Shown: in pieces, positions 1 to 7,226 of the stretch | Numbering within the stretch: position 1 is the stretch's first letter | Layout of the letters: each line of letters opens with the position of its first letter | Source of the DNA: Bacteroidota bacterium | GTDB lineage: Bacteria; Bacteroidota; Ignavibacteria; SZUA-365; JAADGX01 | Assembly (NCBI GenBank): GCA_027021285.1 | Contig: JALUUP010000427.1 | Span: 1-7,763, forward strand | Length of the DNA stretch: 7,763 bases | Direction: 5' to 3' | Program-made: the position numbers and the translations under genes | The notes under the pieces: generated by a model | Databases searched by the model: none | What the model was told of the DNA's origin: nothing | What the model saw: only the letters and a program-made list of their open reading frames with translations

Positions 1-2277
1 ACCACCGAGATCAGCGGCGGTTTCGGACATTGCTCCCCGGCTGAATTGTTTCTGTCGCAGGACTTCGAGGATCAGGACGTCGAGCTCTTCCTGGATGCGG
101 AGACCGCGGGAGATATCCTCCGGCAAATCACCAAGGCGGATGAGGTTCCTCCCTTCACTCGTGCACAAAATAACAACGCGCTTGATAATGCTTTCCAATT
201 CGCGGATGTTGCCCCTCCACTGGTGTTGTACGAGGGCCGCGAGGGCGGTGCGGCTGATACGGATACCCGGGTTCTCCCGGCGCAACAGGTGTTCGGTTAT
301 GAGCGGGATGTCCTGTCGACGCTCGCGCAATGGCGGCAAGTGGATAGGCAGGATGTTCAAGCGATAGAAAAGGTCTTCCCGGAACTTTTTCTGCTCGATC
401 ATCTCCTGGAGGTCCCTGTTGGTGGCGGCGATCACCCGCACATCGATACGCATGGTTTCACGTCCGCCGACGCGTTCGAATTCCCCTTCCTGTAACACCC
501 GCAGCAGCTTGACCTGGAAGGCTTCGCTTGTCTCGGCAATTTCATCAAGAAAGAGCGTGCCGCCGTCGGCCCGTTCGAAGCGGCCCGGCGTTCTCTGCGC
601 GGCGCCGGTGAACGCGCCTTTTTCGTAGCCGAACAACTCGCTCTCCAGGAGCGTCTCGGTCAGCGCGCCGCAATTCACGGCAATAAACGGCTTGTCTTTC
701 CGCTTGCTCAGCTTGTGAATGGCCCGGGCGACGAGTTCCTTCCCGGTCCCGCTCTCGCCCGTAAGAAGAACGGTCACATCGTTGGGAGCCACCGAACGGA
801 TCTGCTTTACCACCGCCGCCATGGGACCTTCCGCATGATAGACCATGCCGGCGAATTCCATGCGCGGTTCCACGATCTGCCGCTGCTCCTCGGCAACGAC
901 GACATCGTTGATCCGCAGTCGAAGGCGGGCGATTTCGCGTTCGTACTCCTGTATCCTGGCCTCGACGGACGGGGGAATGTCCTCGCTGGATTGCAGGATT
1001 TCCCGGCGGGTATTCTCCAGTTCCAGCGTCCTCCTGCTGAGCTCCTGGTGAAGTTCTTTTCGTTCCCGTTCAAGTGAAGCAATGTAGCTGCTCCGCTCCC
1101 GGCTGCGCACGAGCACTGTCCCCAACGCGGTCAACCCAAACGCCAGCAAAGGCATGACAACCGGAAGATCCCAAAAGTACAGGATAAACGCCCCCTCCAC
1201 CGCCGCGAGGTAAGCCGAGAACACTGCCACCGCTATCAGCAGGTTTTTCAATCGCGCGAACGGTCGTATGTACGCGCCGCCAAGAGCAGCCAGAACAATA
1301 ATCAGCAGCGCCAGCCACCAGGGGGTATCCCGGATTTGTGAACCATGAAGCAACGTATCGAACAGCACGGCGTGCAGTGCAAGCGCCGGGAATGCCCTGC
1401 TGAATGGTGTGCTTACGAACGGACTCCGGCTCTCCGCTGCTACACCGATCAGGGCCACTTTCCCCCGCAGCGCCCGAAAGGGAAAATGTACATCGTATCC
1501 CTGGGCAAGGCTGTCGTACGATTTCATGAACGAAACGAACGGGATCATGATATAGGAGCGCTGTGTTCCCCTGAAATTCAAGCGCACCGGTTTCCCCGCA
1601 GACGTTCCCTGGCATGTTTCGAGCCAGGAAGCTGCGAGCGCCGGATTCATCATATCCGTGGAGTCCGTTTCCTCCAACGCTTGTCGGCACTTGTACTGCC
1701 ACAACATCCGTAACGCGAGAACGGGCATCCACCGATAGGCACCATCCACCTGCGTTTCAAAAAACAAGGGCATGGATCTCGTGACGCCGGTAAGGAAAAA
1801 ATTAGAACTCCCGATACCCGCCGCCGATTCCCTGAACAGGCGATGCGGGTAAATCGGCTCGGTCGCGGCGGGAACACCGGAACCGGTTGGAGAGGTTTTC
1901 TGGAAATACATGCCGAGGATAACATTGCCCGCTTGTGTGATTTGTTCAGCAAGAAGCAGATCGTATTCCGGGTAGGCAAGGTTTTCCTTTTCGAACAGGA
2001 GATCGATTCCCACCACCGCAACGTTGAGCGTGGACAACGCGTGTACGGCCGAAGCGATATGTAACCGCGAAACGGGATACCCGCCCAGGTTGGAAATATC
2101 GAAGTTGTCGAGATAAAGGATGAACAGCGTAGAATCCGGGGGTTGGCTGCCACGGATGAGCATCTTCAAATCGGTGATCGAACGCTCGACGGGATGCGAT
2201 ACGAACGACAAGGCGAAACACGCGAAAGAGACCGTGACCACCATGATCCAAAACACGTATCGGGATCGTTCAATCAT
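1..2277 (-). CDS. CHASE2-sensor sigma-54-dependent transcriptional activator (membrane-anchored, one-component; 3' end cut by window edge)
   Basis: One frame stays open from ATG 2277 to the left edge (759 codons, no stop), so the gene is intact but unfinished here. Order of parts: TM helix about residues 7-25; periplasmic CHASE2 domain about 26-318, with the typical early stretch (DLKMLIRG 36-43, LDNFDISNLGGYPVSR 56-71, VVGIDLLF 88-95) and late stretch (GKVALIGVAAES 272-283, ALHAVLFDTLL 300-310); three TM helices about 320-391; charged coiled-coil-like linker about 396-467; AAA+ sigma-54 interaction domain about 475-700; start of a Fis-like HTH (SETAADLGG 751-759). AAA+ motifs are complete: Walker A GESGTGK 507-513, GAFTGA 554-559, Walker B GGTLFLDE 572-579, sensor I AATNRD 617-622, arginine fingers R633 and R639, sensor II region WRGNIREL 687-694. 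By family knowledge it should hydrolyse ATP to open sigma-54 promoters. There is no receiver domain, so the signal probably comes through CHASE2. It lies 75 bases behind a glycosyltransferase operon and may have its own promoter. Confidence 0.93.
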   Translation of the reverse strand, partial: MIERSRYVFWIMVVTVSFACFALSFVSHPVERSITDLKMLIRGSQPPDSTLFILYLDNFDISNLGGYPVSRLHIASAVHALSTLNVAVVGIDLLFEKENLAYPEYDLLLAEQITQAGNVILGMYFQKTSPTGSGVPAATEPIYPHRLFRESAAGIGSSNFFLTGVTRSMPLFFETQVDGAYRWMPVLALRMLWQYKCRQALEETDSTDMMNPALAASWLETCQGTSAGKPVRLNFRGTQRSYIMIPFVSFMKSYDSLAQGYDVHFPFRALRGKVALIGVAAESRSPFVSTPFSRAFPALALHAVLFDTLLHGSQIRDTPWWLALLIIVLAALGGAYIRPFARLKNLLIAVAVFSAYLAAVEGAFILYFWDLPVVMPLLAFGLTALGTVLVRSRERSSYIASLERERKELHQELSRRTLELENTRREILQSSEDIPPSVEARIQEYEREIARLRLRINDVVVAEEQRQIVEPRMEFAGMVYHAEGPMAAVVKQIRSVAPNDVTVLLTGESGTGKELVARAIHKLSKRKDKPFIAVNCGALTETLLESELFGYEKGAFTGAAQRTPGRFERADGGTLFLDEIAETSEAFQVKLLRVLQEGEFERVGGRETMRIDVRVIAATNRDLQEMIEQKKFREDLFYRLNILPIHLPPLRERRQDIPLITEHLLRRENPGIRISRTALAALVQHQWRGNIRELESIIKRVVILCTSEGRNLIRLGDLPEDISRGLRIQEELDVLILEVLRQKQFSRGAMSETAADLGG

Positions 2278-2300
2278 GCCTTTCAATTTGCGTCGTCACA

Positions 2301-2330
2301 AAAATACGGAGAGCCTGCGCTCTTTGAGAA
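2301..2330 (-). promoter_or_regulatory. Candidate promoter of the CHASE2/sigma-54 activator gene
   Basis: On the minus strand, TTCTCA (2330-2325) is followed after 18 bases by TATTTT (2306-2301). Each matches the sigma-70 consensus at four of six positions. The second element extends to TATTTTTG (2306-2299), an exact fit to the TAnnTTTG element of Bacteroidota promoters. Its first base lies 29 bases before the ATG, so a leader of about 15-20 bases is expected. This is a by-eye call. The gene could also be read through from the upstream operon. Confidence 0.35.
2310..2323 (-). repeat. Short perfect inverted repeat (AGAGC-N4-GCTCT) in the gap before the regulator gene
   Basis: The 5-bp arms at 2310-2314 and 2319-2323 flank a CTGC/GCAG loop in the 75-base gap between the GT-C gene and the regulator gene. 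The repeat lies inside the spacer of the candidate promoter, so it could be an operator half-site pair. It could also be a weak attenuator for transcripts leaving the glycosyltransferase operon. The stem is short and the T-run (2305-2301) starts five bases after it, so a strong intrinsic terminator is unlikely. Confidence 0.35.
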
Positions 2331-2352
2331 TCAAGCTGCCCGGGAGCACGGG

Positions 2353-3963
2353 TCATTCAATTTTTTCGAGGACCAGCACGCCGAACCTCTGGTCCGGTGA
2401 AATAAACTGGCGAAGCAACCGGAATCTCGGATTATCCTTGAAATAGTCCATCGGGACGTCGCCACCGAACTGGCTGTTCCCGTAATGGCTGTCCCAAACA
2501 CAGATTGCGCCCTTTTGCACAGTGTCAAGGACGGCGATCTGGAGAGGCATGTCACGCCTCTTGTCGTTGATGTCAATATCGGCGAAGTAGCGAAGCAGCA
2601 CGTGGTTCGCCAGCAGCGGTCTGTCATCGAATCCCTGTTGCAGGTACCATTCCGCGACTTGTTTCATCAACGCCGCTTCAGGATCCAGTGTTCGTGGTTT
2701 CTCCGTGGCGAACGTATATCCGATGCCCCCCCCAAGAAGCAGCACGGCGAAAGCCAGGGGCGGCAGCGCCCGAACGTACCGCAGTAAAAACAGTATCCCC
2801 ACCCCAAACGCCACACCGAACTTCGTGTACTCGCGCGTCTCGACCATGACGAGGCCGTTGGCGTCATACGTCAGAAATACCAGGACGCCAAGAATGATGA
2901 CCGAGAGAAGCAGGGCGTTGAATTGCTTTCGCATCGGGTCCAGCATGGCGGTAAATCCCACGGAAGCAAACACGGCAGCCAGCGGCGAGATGGAAATCAG
3001 GTACCGCCAGTGACCGGGATTCGCGCCGAAGTTCAACGCGTCCCAGGCCGAAACAACCGCCCACGCAAACATGACCGTGAACGTGAAGTACAGCATGCCG
3101 TACCGCTTGAGATGTTCCTTCCACCTCGCCGGTGGATACAGGAATTGGAAATACCCGACGAGAAAAAGAACAAGGGATACGGGGCCGATAATAAAGATAT
3201 ACGTTTCGAAGTAATGCCAGAACGGTTTGTGCGGTACCTGGACGTTAAGCCCGATGCGCTGCATGTCCTCCAGCAGCCAAAGTGGATTACCGGTGTGCCA
3301 CCAACCGATAAGAGCCAGTACTACGGGCGTCCATCCAAGGACCAGAAACGGTATCCACTGTTTTCGCAGCAGGTACAAAACGCCCATCCCGAGAGCAACC
3401 AGGGCGAATTCCTGGCGGATGGAGAACACATAGGACGCAAGCAACGCGGACAGGATGTGCTTGTCCCTGGCATAAAAAAGCAGCGCGAGAACGATGAACA
3501 AACCGGCCGTGATCTCACTGTACGCACGAAACGAGAGCTGGAGATACATCGGTTGAAACGCAAGGAGGATCGCTCCCACGCCCGCGTTCCGGATGTTCAA
3601 CGCCCGGCCGAGGTGGAACGTCGCAACCACCGACAGCGCCGTGATCAAGCAGTGAGCAAGGAGCACCCCTTTGAATCCCAGTAATCCCGGCAGAACAAGG
3701 AGGATCTTCCAACCGGGCTTGGGCTGGTTGCCCATGATGGAAAACGGATCCCCCCAGAACCCGCGGATGTTCCGGTAGTGCCCGATTTCATCGTCCTGGT
3801 AAAAGCCCGTCGATCCCGTGCTGTAAACGTAGTAGATCGCTACGAGAATCGGAACCAGGAGCCAGATGTACCTGGCGATGAACTCGTCGAGATCGAACCG
3901 TGCCGCCGGGTCCACGACAACGGTTCGCGAAGGATGCTGCCTGTTGCGCTTTTTCTTTGCCAT
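2353..3963 (-). CDS. GT-C fold membrane glycosyltransferase (dolichyl/undecaprenyl-phosphate-sugar-dependent type)
   Basis: A 536-residue integral membrane protein with about 11-13 hydrophobic segments between residues 31 and 418 and a soluble C-terminal part from about 420 to 536. A short basic cytoplasmic N-terminus (MAKKKRNRQ) precedes the first helix. The first outer loop carries the acidic cluster FYQDDEIGHY (54-63; D57, D58, E59), where GT-C enzymes hold the catalytic or metal-binding acidic residues. RAYSE (146-150) and GHWRYLISISPL (317-328) also fit the fold. GT-C enzymes of this kind take a sugar from a polyprenyl-phosphate carrier and add it to a glycan outside the inner membrane. 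The first gene of the same operon encodes a synthase for such a donor. ATG 3963 is six bases after the GT4 stop, with no clear Shine-Dalgarno, suggesting translational coupling. The acceptor and sugar cannot be read from sequence. A G8 tract lies in codons 411-413. Confidence 0.85.
   Translation of the reverse strand: MAKKKRNRQHPSRTVVVDPAARFDLDEFIARYIWLLVPILVAIYYVYSTGSTGFYQDDEIGHYRNIRGFWGDPFSIMGNQPKPGWKILLVLPGLLGFKGVLLAHCLITALSVVATFHLGRALNIRNAGVGAILLAFQPMYLQLSFRAYSEITAGLFIVLALLFYARDKHILSALLASYVFSIRQEFALVALGMGVLYLLRKQWIPFLVLGWTPVVLALIGWWHTGNPLWLLEDMQRIGLNVQVPHKPFWHYFETYIFIIGPVSLVLFLVGYFQFLYPPARWKEHLKRYGMLYFTFTVMFAWAVVSAWDALNFGANPGHWRYLISISPLAAVFASVGFTAMLDPMRKQFNALLLSVIILGVLVFLTYDANGLVMVETREYTKFGVAFGVGILFLLRYVRALPPLAFAVLLLGGGIGYTFATEKPRTLDPEAALMKQVAEWYLQQGFDDRPLLANHVLLRYFADIDINDKRRDMPLQIAVLDTVQKGAICVWDSHYGNSQFGGDVPMDYFKDNPRFRLLRQFISPDQRFGVLVLEKIE
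2726..2733 (-). repeat. G8 homopolymer tract inside the GT-C gene
   Basis: Eight G in a row on the coding strand (C8 on the plus strand) cover codons 411-413 (Gly-Gly-Gly) in a late membrane segment. The frame is intact as given. A one-base gain or loss would shift the frame and remove the soluble C-terminal domain. Confidence 0.9.
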
Positions 3964-3969
3964 GTTCGT

Positions 3970-5124
3970 TCAGTGGCGGGAATTGGCCGCCAGCGATTCA
4001 ATTGCTTCAACCATCGAATCCCACGTGTATTTCTTTTTTTCTTCGAGAACGTTCTTACGGAATTCCACAAACCGTTCTTCGGTGAAGAACCGGAACAAAG
4101 CCTGGGCAAACGCCTTGGGGTCATGTGGTGGAACAATGTAGCCAGTCCGCCCGTGAATCACAACTTCGGCCAACCCGCCCACGTCGGTGGCGACAACCGG
4201 CCGGTTGAAATTATAGGCGATCTGGACAATGCCGCTCTGTGTGGCGGAATGATACGGCAACGCCACCACGTCCGCCGCCGAAAAGAAGAGGCTTACCTCG
4301 TCGTTCGGAACATAGGAAGAATGAAAACACACGTGATCTCGGATTCCCAGACGTTCTACTTGTTCCCGGTATTTTTTCTCGTCGGAATAAAACTCGCCCA
4401 CCACCAAAACCCTTGCCTTTCGCTTCTCCAGCAATGACGGAAGAGCGTCGAGCAACACGTCCAATCCCTTGTAATCCCTCACGTATCCAAAAAACAAAAC
4501 AACGCTTTCACCGGGCGACAGGGCCAGTTCCGGATGCGTTTCATGTAGTCGCTTCCTCGCAACTTCCCGTTCGAATTCCTCGCCGAAGATTTCATACACG
4601 GGGTGCGGTTGGAGAACATATTTCGCTGCGGGTTCAAGCGAAAGCAAATCATTCTCCACCGACCGCGACTGCACCACATACAAATCCACGAACCTCATGG
4701 CGAACCGCGTGAAGAGCCTGTCGCCCGGGCGGCGTTCGTGCGGAATGATGTTATCACAGATAAAGAGCGTCCTGGCCGTCCGTCGCCATTTCACGATCGC
4801 CGCAATAACGCCATACGCGGGCGCGAAAAACGGCAGCCAGAACTTGTAGATGACGAGGTCCGGGTTCATACGGCGGACGCGCAAGCCGGTGGTCAACCAG
4901 GTCCACGGGTTGATGGAATCGATCCACGGGTGGCTTTCCAGGGGGATGCCAGGGTCGCCGGTTTCTTCCTGGCTCTTTCCGGGAAACAGCAATTTCGGAT
5001 ATTGGCGTTTGAACGTAACGACGCTGACGTCGTGTCGGCGGGAGAGGTACTTGCAGAGAAGGCCCACGTAATGCGCAATCCCCCCTCGCAACGGATAGGC
5101 GGTTCCGATGATAACGATGTTCAT
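3970..5124 (-). CDS. Glycosyltransferase family 4 (GT-B fold)
   Basis: A 384-residue protein beginning MNIVIIGTAYPLRGGIAHYV, the usual N-terminal strand plus Gly-Gly loop (G14, G15) of GT4 enzymes that bind the acceptor. The C-terminal Rossmann half holds FFGYVRDYKG (211-220), with R216 and K219 placed to bind the donor diphosphate, and ATDVGGLAEVV (312-322) with GRTGYIVPP (325-333). The usual E-x7-E donor motif is not present: the matching stretch is HSATQSGIVQIAYNF (292-306), a variant I recall from other GT4 proteins. The enzyme should transfer a sugar from a nucleotide-sugar donor at the cytoplasmic face. ATG 5124 is chosen because the family N-terminus starts there, seven bases after the GT9 stop. 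An upstream in-frame TTG at 5160 would add 12 unlikely residues and overlap GT9. Specificity is unknown. Confidence 0.9.
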   Translation of the reverse strand: MNIVIIGTAYPLRGGIAHYVGLLCKYLSRRHDVSVVTFKRQYPKLLFPGKSQEETGDPGIPLESHPWIDSINPWTWLTTGLRVRRMNPDLVIYKFWLPFFAPAYGVIAAIVKWRRTARTLFICDNIIPHERRPGDRLFTRFAMRFVDLYVVQSRSVENDLLSLEPAAKYVLQPHPVYEIFGEEFEREVARKRLHETHPELALSPGESVVLFFGYVRDYKGLDVLLDALPSLLEKRKARVLVVGEFYSDEKKYREQVERLGIRDHVCFHSSYVPNDEVSLFFSAADVVALPYHSATQSGIVQIAYNFNRPVVATDVGGLAEVVIHGRTGYIVPPHDPKAFAQALFRFFTEERFVEFRKNVLEEKKKYTWDSMVEAIESLAANSRH

Positions 5125-5131
5125 GGGGCCA

Positions 5132-6205
5132 TTACACTGCTTCTGCGATCCAGTGTTCAATGCGATCGAGAACGGTCTCCGGCGCGATATAATCCATGCA
5201 GTGATAGTCCGGGTTCACGCAACGAGGCTGGTAAAAGCACGTACAGGGCTTCGATGGCTCGATGATTTCCCCGCGGCCGAAAAGTTCGAACTCGTGCCGG
5301 TTGAAAATGTTGTTGAAAAGAATGAGTTTCTTTCGCAGCCCGATGGCGATATGCATGGCCATGGTGACACCGGAAACAATGAGATCGCAGGCGTTCATTT
5401 CGGCAATGAAAATCGGCAGTGGAAAATGTCCGAGATAGCGTCCACCGCTTTCGGCGGCCAGGCGCATGTTCTTTTCGTGCTCCTGCTCACCTCCCAGGAA
5501 CAGCGGAAGGAAGCCTTTCGCAATCAGCATCTTGGCCAGTTGGACCCAGTGCTGTTCCGGCCATAACCTGCTGGTCCAGCGTCCGCCACAACCTGTGTTC
5601 AGTCCTATCACAGGCAAGATCTCGGCCAAACCCAGATCGAAAACTTTTTCCGGCGGATCGAGCAGGTACTCCTCCCCTTTCCATTCATAGCCGACGATCT
5701 CGAACATCTCGTCCAGGTAATTCCTGGTGTTTGCCTTGCTGACATCATCGAAGATGCCGGTCAGGAACTTGTGCCTCGCGTCCTCGTCCAGTGGAGCGCA
5801 AACCCCGTTTCGCAGGATGAAGCCCTTTTTCACACTGGCCTCGATCCTGTCCGTCAGCGAGCAGGCTTCCCGGTCCTTGTCGAGGTTGACGAGCAGGTCG
5901 AAGTTGATGGAAAGCAAGGTAATGACACTCCGCAAATCGAAACGCATCGGCACGTCCACTTCCGAAGGCAAGATTTCCGGCGTATGAGAAAGCCACCACA
6001 GCCGCGCCGCAGGATACAGTTCACGAATCTTGCGAATCAACGGCGTCGTGCGGATGACGTCGCCGATTGCTCCCAGCTTGATGATCAGGATATTCCGATC
6101 GATGGGAAGATAATGCGGACAACCCTCGCAGTGAACTCCTTCCTGCTTGTGCGGGCGGCAGGGCACATCGCCCCGGAAGTGCTTGCAATCAGAGAAATAT
6201 TTCAT
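5132..6205 (-). CDS. Glycosyltransferase family 9 (ADP-heptose:LPS heptosyltransferase-like) with N-terminal cysteine cluster
   Basis: A 357-residue protein. Residues 37-56 (NILIIKLGAIGDVIRTTPLI region) are the classic GT9 first strand and loop. Residues 200-218 (GLNTGCGGRWTSRLWPEQH) match the donor-side glycine-rich motif, and SGVTMAMHIAIGL (278-290) is the donor/acceptor helix. GT9 enzymes such as WaaC and WaaF add heptose to the LPS inner core from the cytoplasm. Two features are unusual. About 35 residues before the fold hold C7, C16, C26 and C29 (the last pair as CEGC), and the C-terminus holds C321, C323, C329 and C336. Also, the Asp normally found before the T-x3-H motif is Val280. The ATG lies four bases after the GT2 stop, with no Shine-Dalgarno. 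Co-operonic GT genes and nearby waaA support an LPS or surface-glycan role. The heptose assignment is only family-level. Confidence 0.88.
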   Translation of the reverse strand: MKYFSDCKHFRGDVPCRPHKQEGVHCEGCPHYLPIDRNILIIKLGAIGDVIRTTPLIRKIRELYPAARLWWLSHTPEILPSEVDVPMRFDLRSVITLLSINFDLLVNLDKDREACSLTDRIEASVKKGFILRNGVCAPLDEDARHKFLTGIFDDVSKANTRNYLDEMFEIVGYEWKGEEYLLDPPEKVFDLGLAEILPVIGLNTGCGGRWTSRLWPEQHWVQLAKMLIAKGFLPLFLGGEQEHEKNMRLAAESGGRYLGHFPLPIFIAEMNACDLIVSGVTMAMHIAIGLRKKLILFNNIFNRHEFELFGRGEIIEPSKPCTCFYQPRCVNPDYHCMDYIAPETVLDRIEHWIAEAV

Positions 6206-6209
6206 ACCG

Positions 6210-7226
6210 TTACTTGAGGATCTCCCTGGTGCTGACGTGGTGCTGATTGAACTGCGACTTGGTGATCATCTCGGCGAGCAGACCCGTCGAAATCAACTGG
6301 AAGCCGACCATGATGAGCAGGATGCCGAGAAATAACAGCGGGCGATTGCTAATGGGATATCCCATGATCCACATGTAGGTCAGGTAGGCGTTGATGCCGA
6401 GGCCCAGCACGACAAAGATGATACCGATCGTGCCGAACAGGTGGAGGGGCCGCTGCGTGTAACGCGAAGTAAACAGCACCGTCACCAGGTCGAGAAAACC
6501 CTTGAGGAACCGGCTCAAACCGAACTTGGTCTTGCCATACTTGCGCGGATGATGTTGAACGACCTTTTCCGTCACGGTGAATCCCGCCATCTTGGCCAGG
6601 ACGGGAACGTACCGGTGCAGTTCACCGTACACGTTCACCGCCTTGACCACATCCCGGCGGTACGCCTTCAGGCCGCAGTTGAAATCGTGGATGCGAATTC
6701 CGGTCAAAACACCGGTCACGAAATTGAAGAACTTTGAAGGGATGGTCTTGGTGATGGGATCGTACCGCTTTTTCTTCCAACCGGAAACCAGGTCGTAGCC
6801 TTCCTCGAGCTTATCCAGCAAGGCCGGGATTTCCTCAGGATCATCCTGGAGATCCGCGTCCATGGTGACAACGAATTTTCCCCGCGCCTGCTTGAAGCCG
6901 GCTGCCAGGGCGGCCGACTTGCCGTAATTCCGTCGAAACCGGATCACTTTGAACCGCCCGTCCTGGCGGTGGAGTTTCCGCAGGATATCGAAGGAGCCGT
7001 CGGTGCTGCCGTCATCGATGAACCACACCTCCCAGCGAATGTTCATCCGGCTACAGACCGCCTTGATTTCTTCCGCGAGCTCGGGAAGCGAATCCTTCTC
7101 ATTCAGCAGAGGAATAACAACAGACAAATCAAGCTGGCTCGGTCGGTTGTACCTGCGTCCGCTCTTTTTCTGGTTCACCGATTCAGGTGAAGGTTTTTTC
7201 GGGTTTTCCTGTCGTTCTTCTGTCAT
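6210..7226 (-). CDS. GtrB/DPM1-like polyprenyl-phosphate glycosyltransferase (GT2) with two C-terminal TM helices
   Basis: A 338-residue protein, first gene of the operon. After a polar, probably disordered N-terminus (1-32) comes a GT-A domain: LSVVIPLLNE (34-43), IDDGSTDGS (70-78), and the metal-binding DAD of TMDADLQDDPEE (D123, D125). RNYGKSAALAAGF (99-111), DFNCGLKAYRRDV (181-193) and HHPRKYGKTKFG (225-236) are typical of the DPM1/GtrB/ArnC group. Two TM helices follow at about 262-286 and 296-320, as in GtrB. Such enzymes move glucose, mannose or a related sugar from a nucleotide donor to undecaprenyl phosphate at the inner membrane. The product would suit the GT-C enzyme three genes downstream. 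ATG 7226 is preceded by an AT-rich leader lacking a Shine-Dalgarno. ArnC (aminoarabinose pathway) is a related alternative, but no arn genes are seen. Confidence 0.9.
   Translation of the reverse strand: MTEERQENPKKPSPESVNQKKSGRRYNRPSQLDLSVVIPLLNEKDSLPELAEEIKAVCSRMNIRWEVWFIDDGSTDGSFDILRKLHRQDGRFKVIRFRRNYGKSAALAAGFKQARGKFVVTMDADLQDDPEEIPALLDKLEEGYDLVSGWKKKRYDPITKTIPSKFFNFVTGVLTGIRIHDFNCGLKAYRRDVVKAVNVYGELHRYVPVLAKMAGFTVTEKVVQHHPRKYGKTKFGLSRFLKGFLDLVTVLFTSRYTQRPLHLFGTIGIIFVVLGLGINAYLTYMWIMGYPISNRPLLFLGILLIMVGFQLISTGLLAEMITKSQFNQHHVSTREILK

Noticed and set aside
46..1077. Plus-strand open frames over the AAA+ region
   Set aside because: They lie antisense to a clearly conserved sigma-54 activator domain and show no motifs of their own.
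807..2277. Apparent fragmentation or frameshift of the regulator gene
   Set aside because: Several short overlapping minus-strand frames occur here. However, line-by-line translation of the frame starting at 2277 is open to base 1 and gives continuous CHASE2 and AAA+ motifs, so the gene is not broken.
2299..2323. Intrinsic terminator after the GT-C gene
   Set aside because: The stem is only 5 bp and the T-run begins five bases beyond it. It is too weak to call as a terminator.
2923..3684. Long plus-strand open frame of 253 codons opposite the GT-C gene
   Set aside because: It is highly charged, has no recognisable domain, and is explained as an antisense shadow of the membrane protein gene.
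5125..5160. Upstream TTG start for the GT4 gene
   Set aside because: It would add 12 residues with no family support and overlap the GT9 end. ATG 5124 begins exactly at the conserved first strand.
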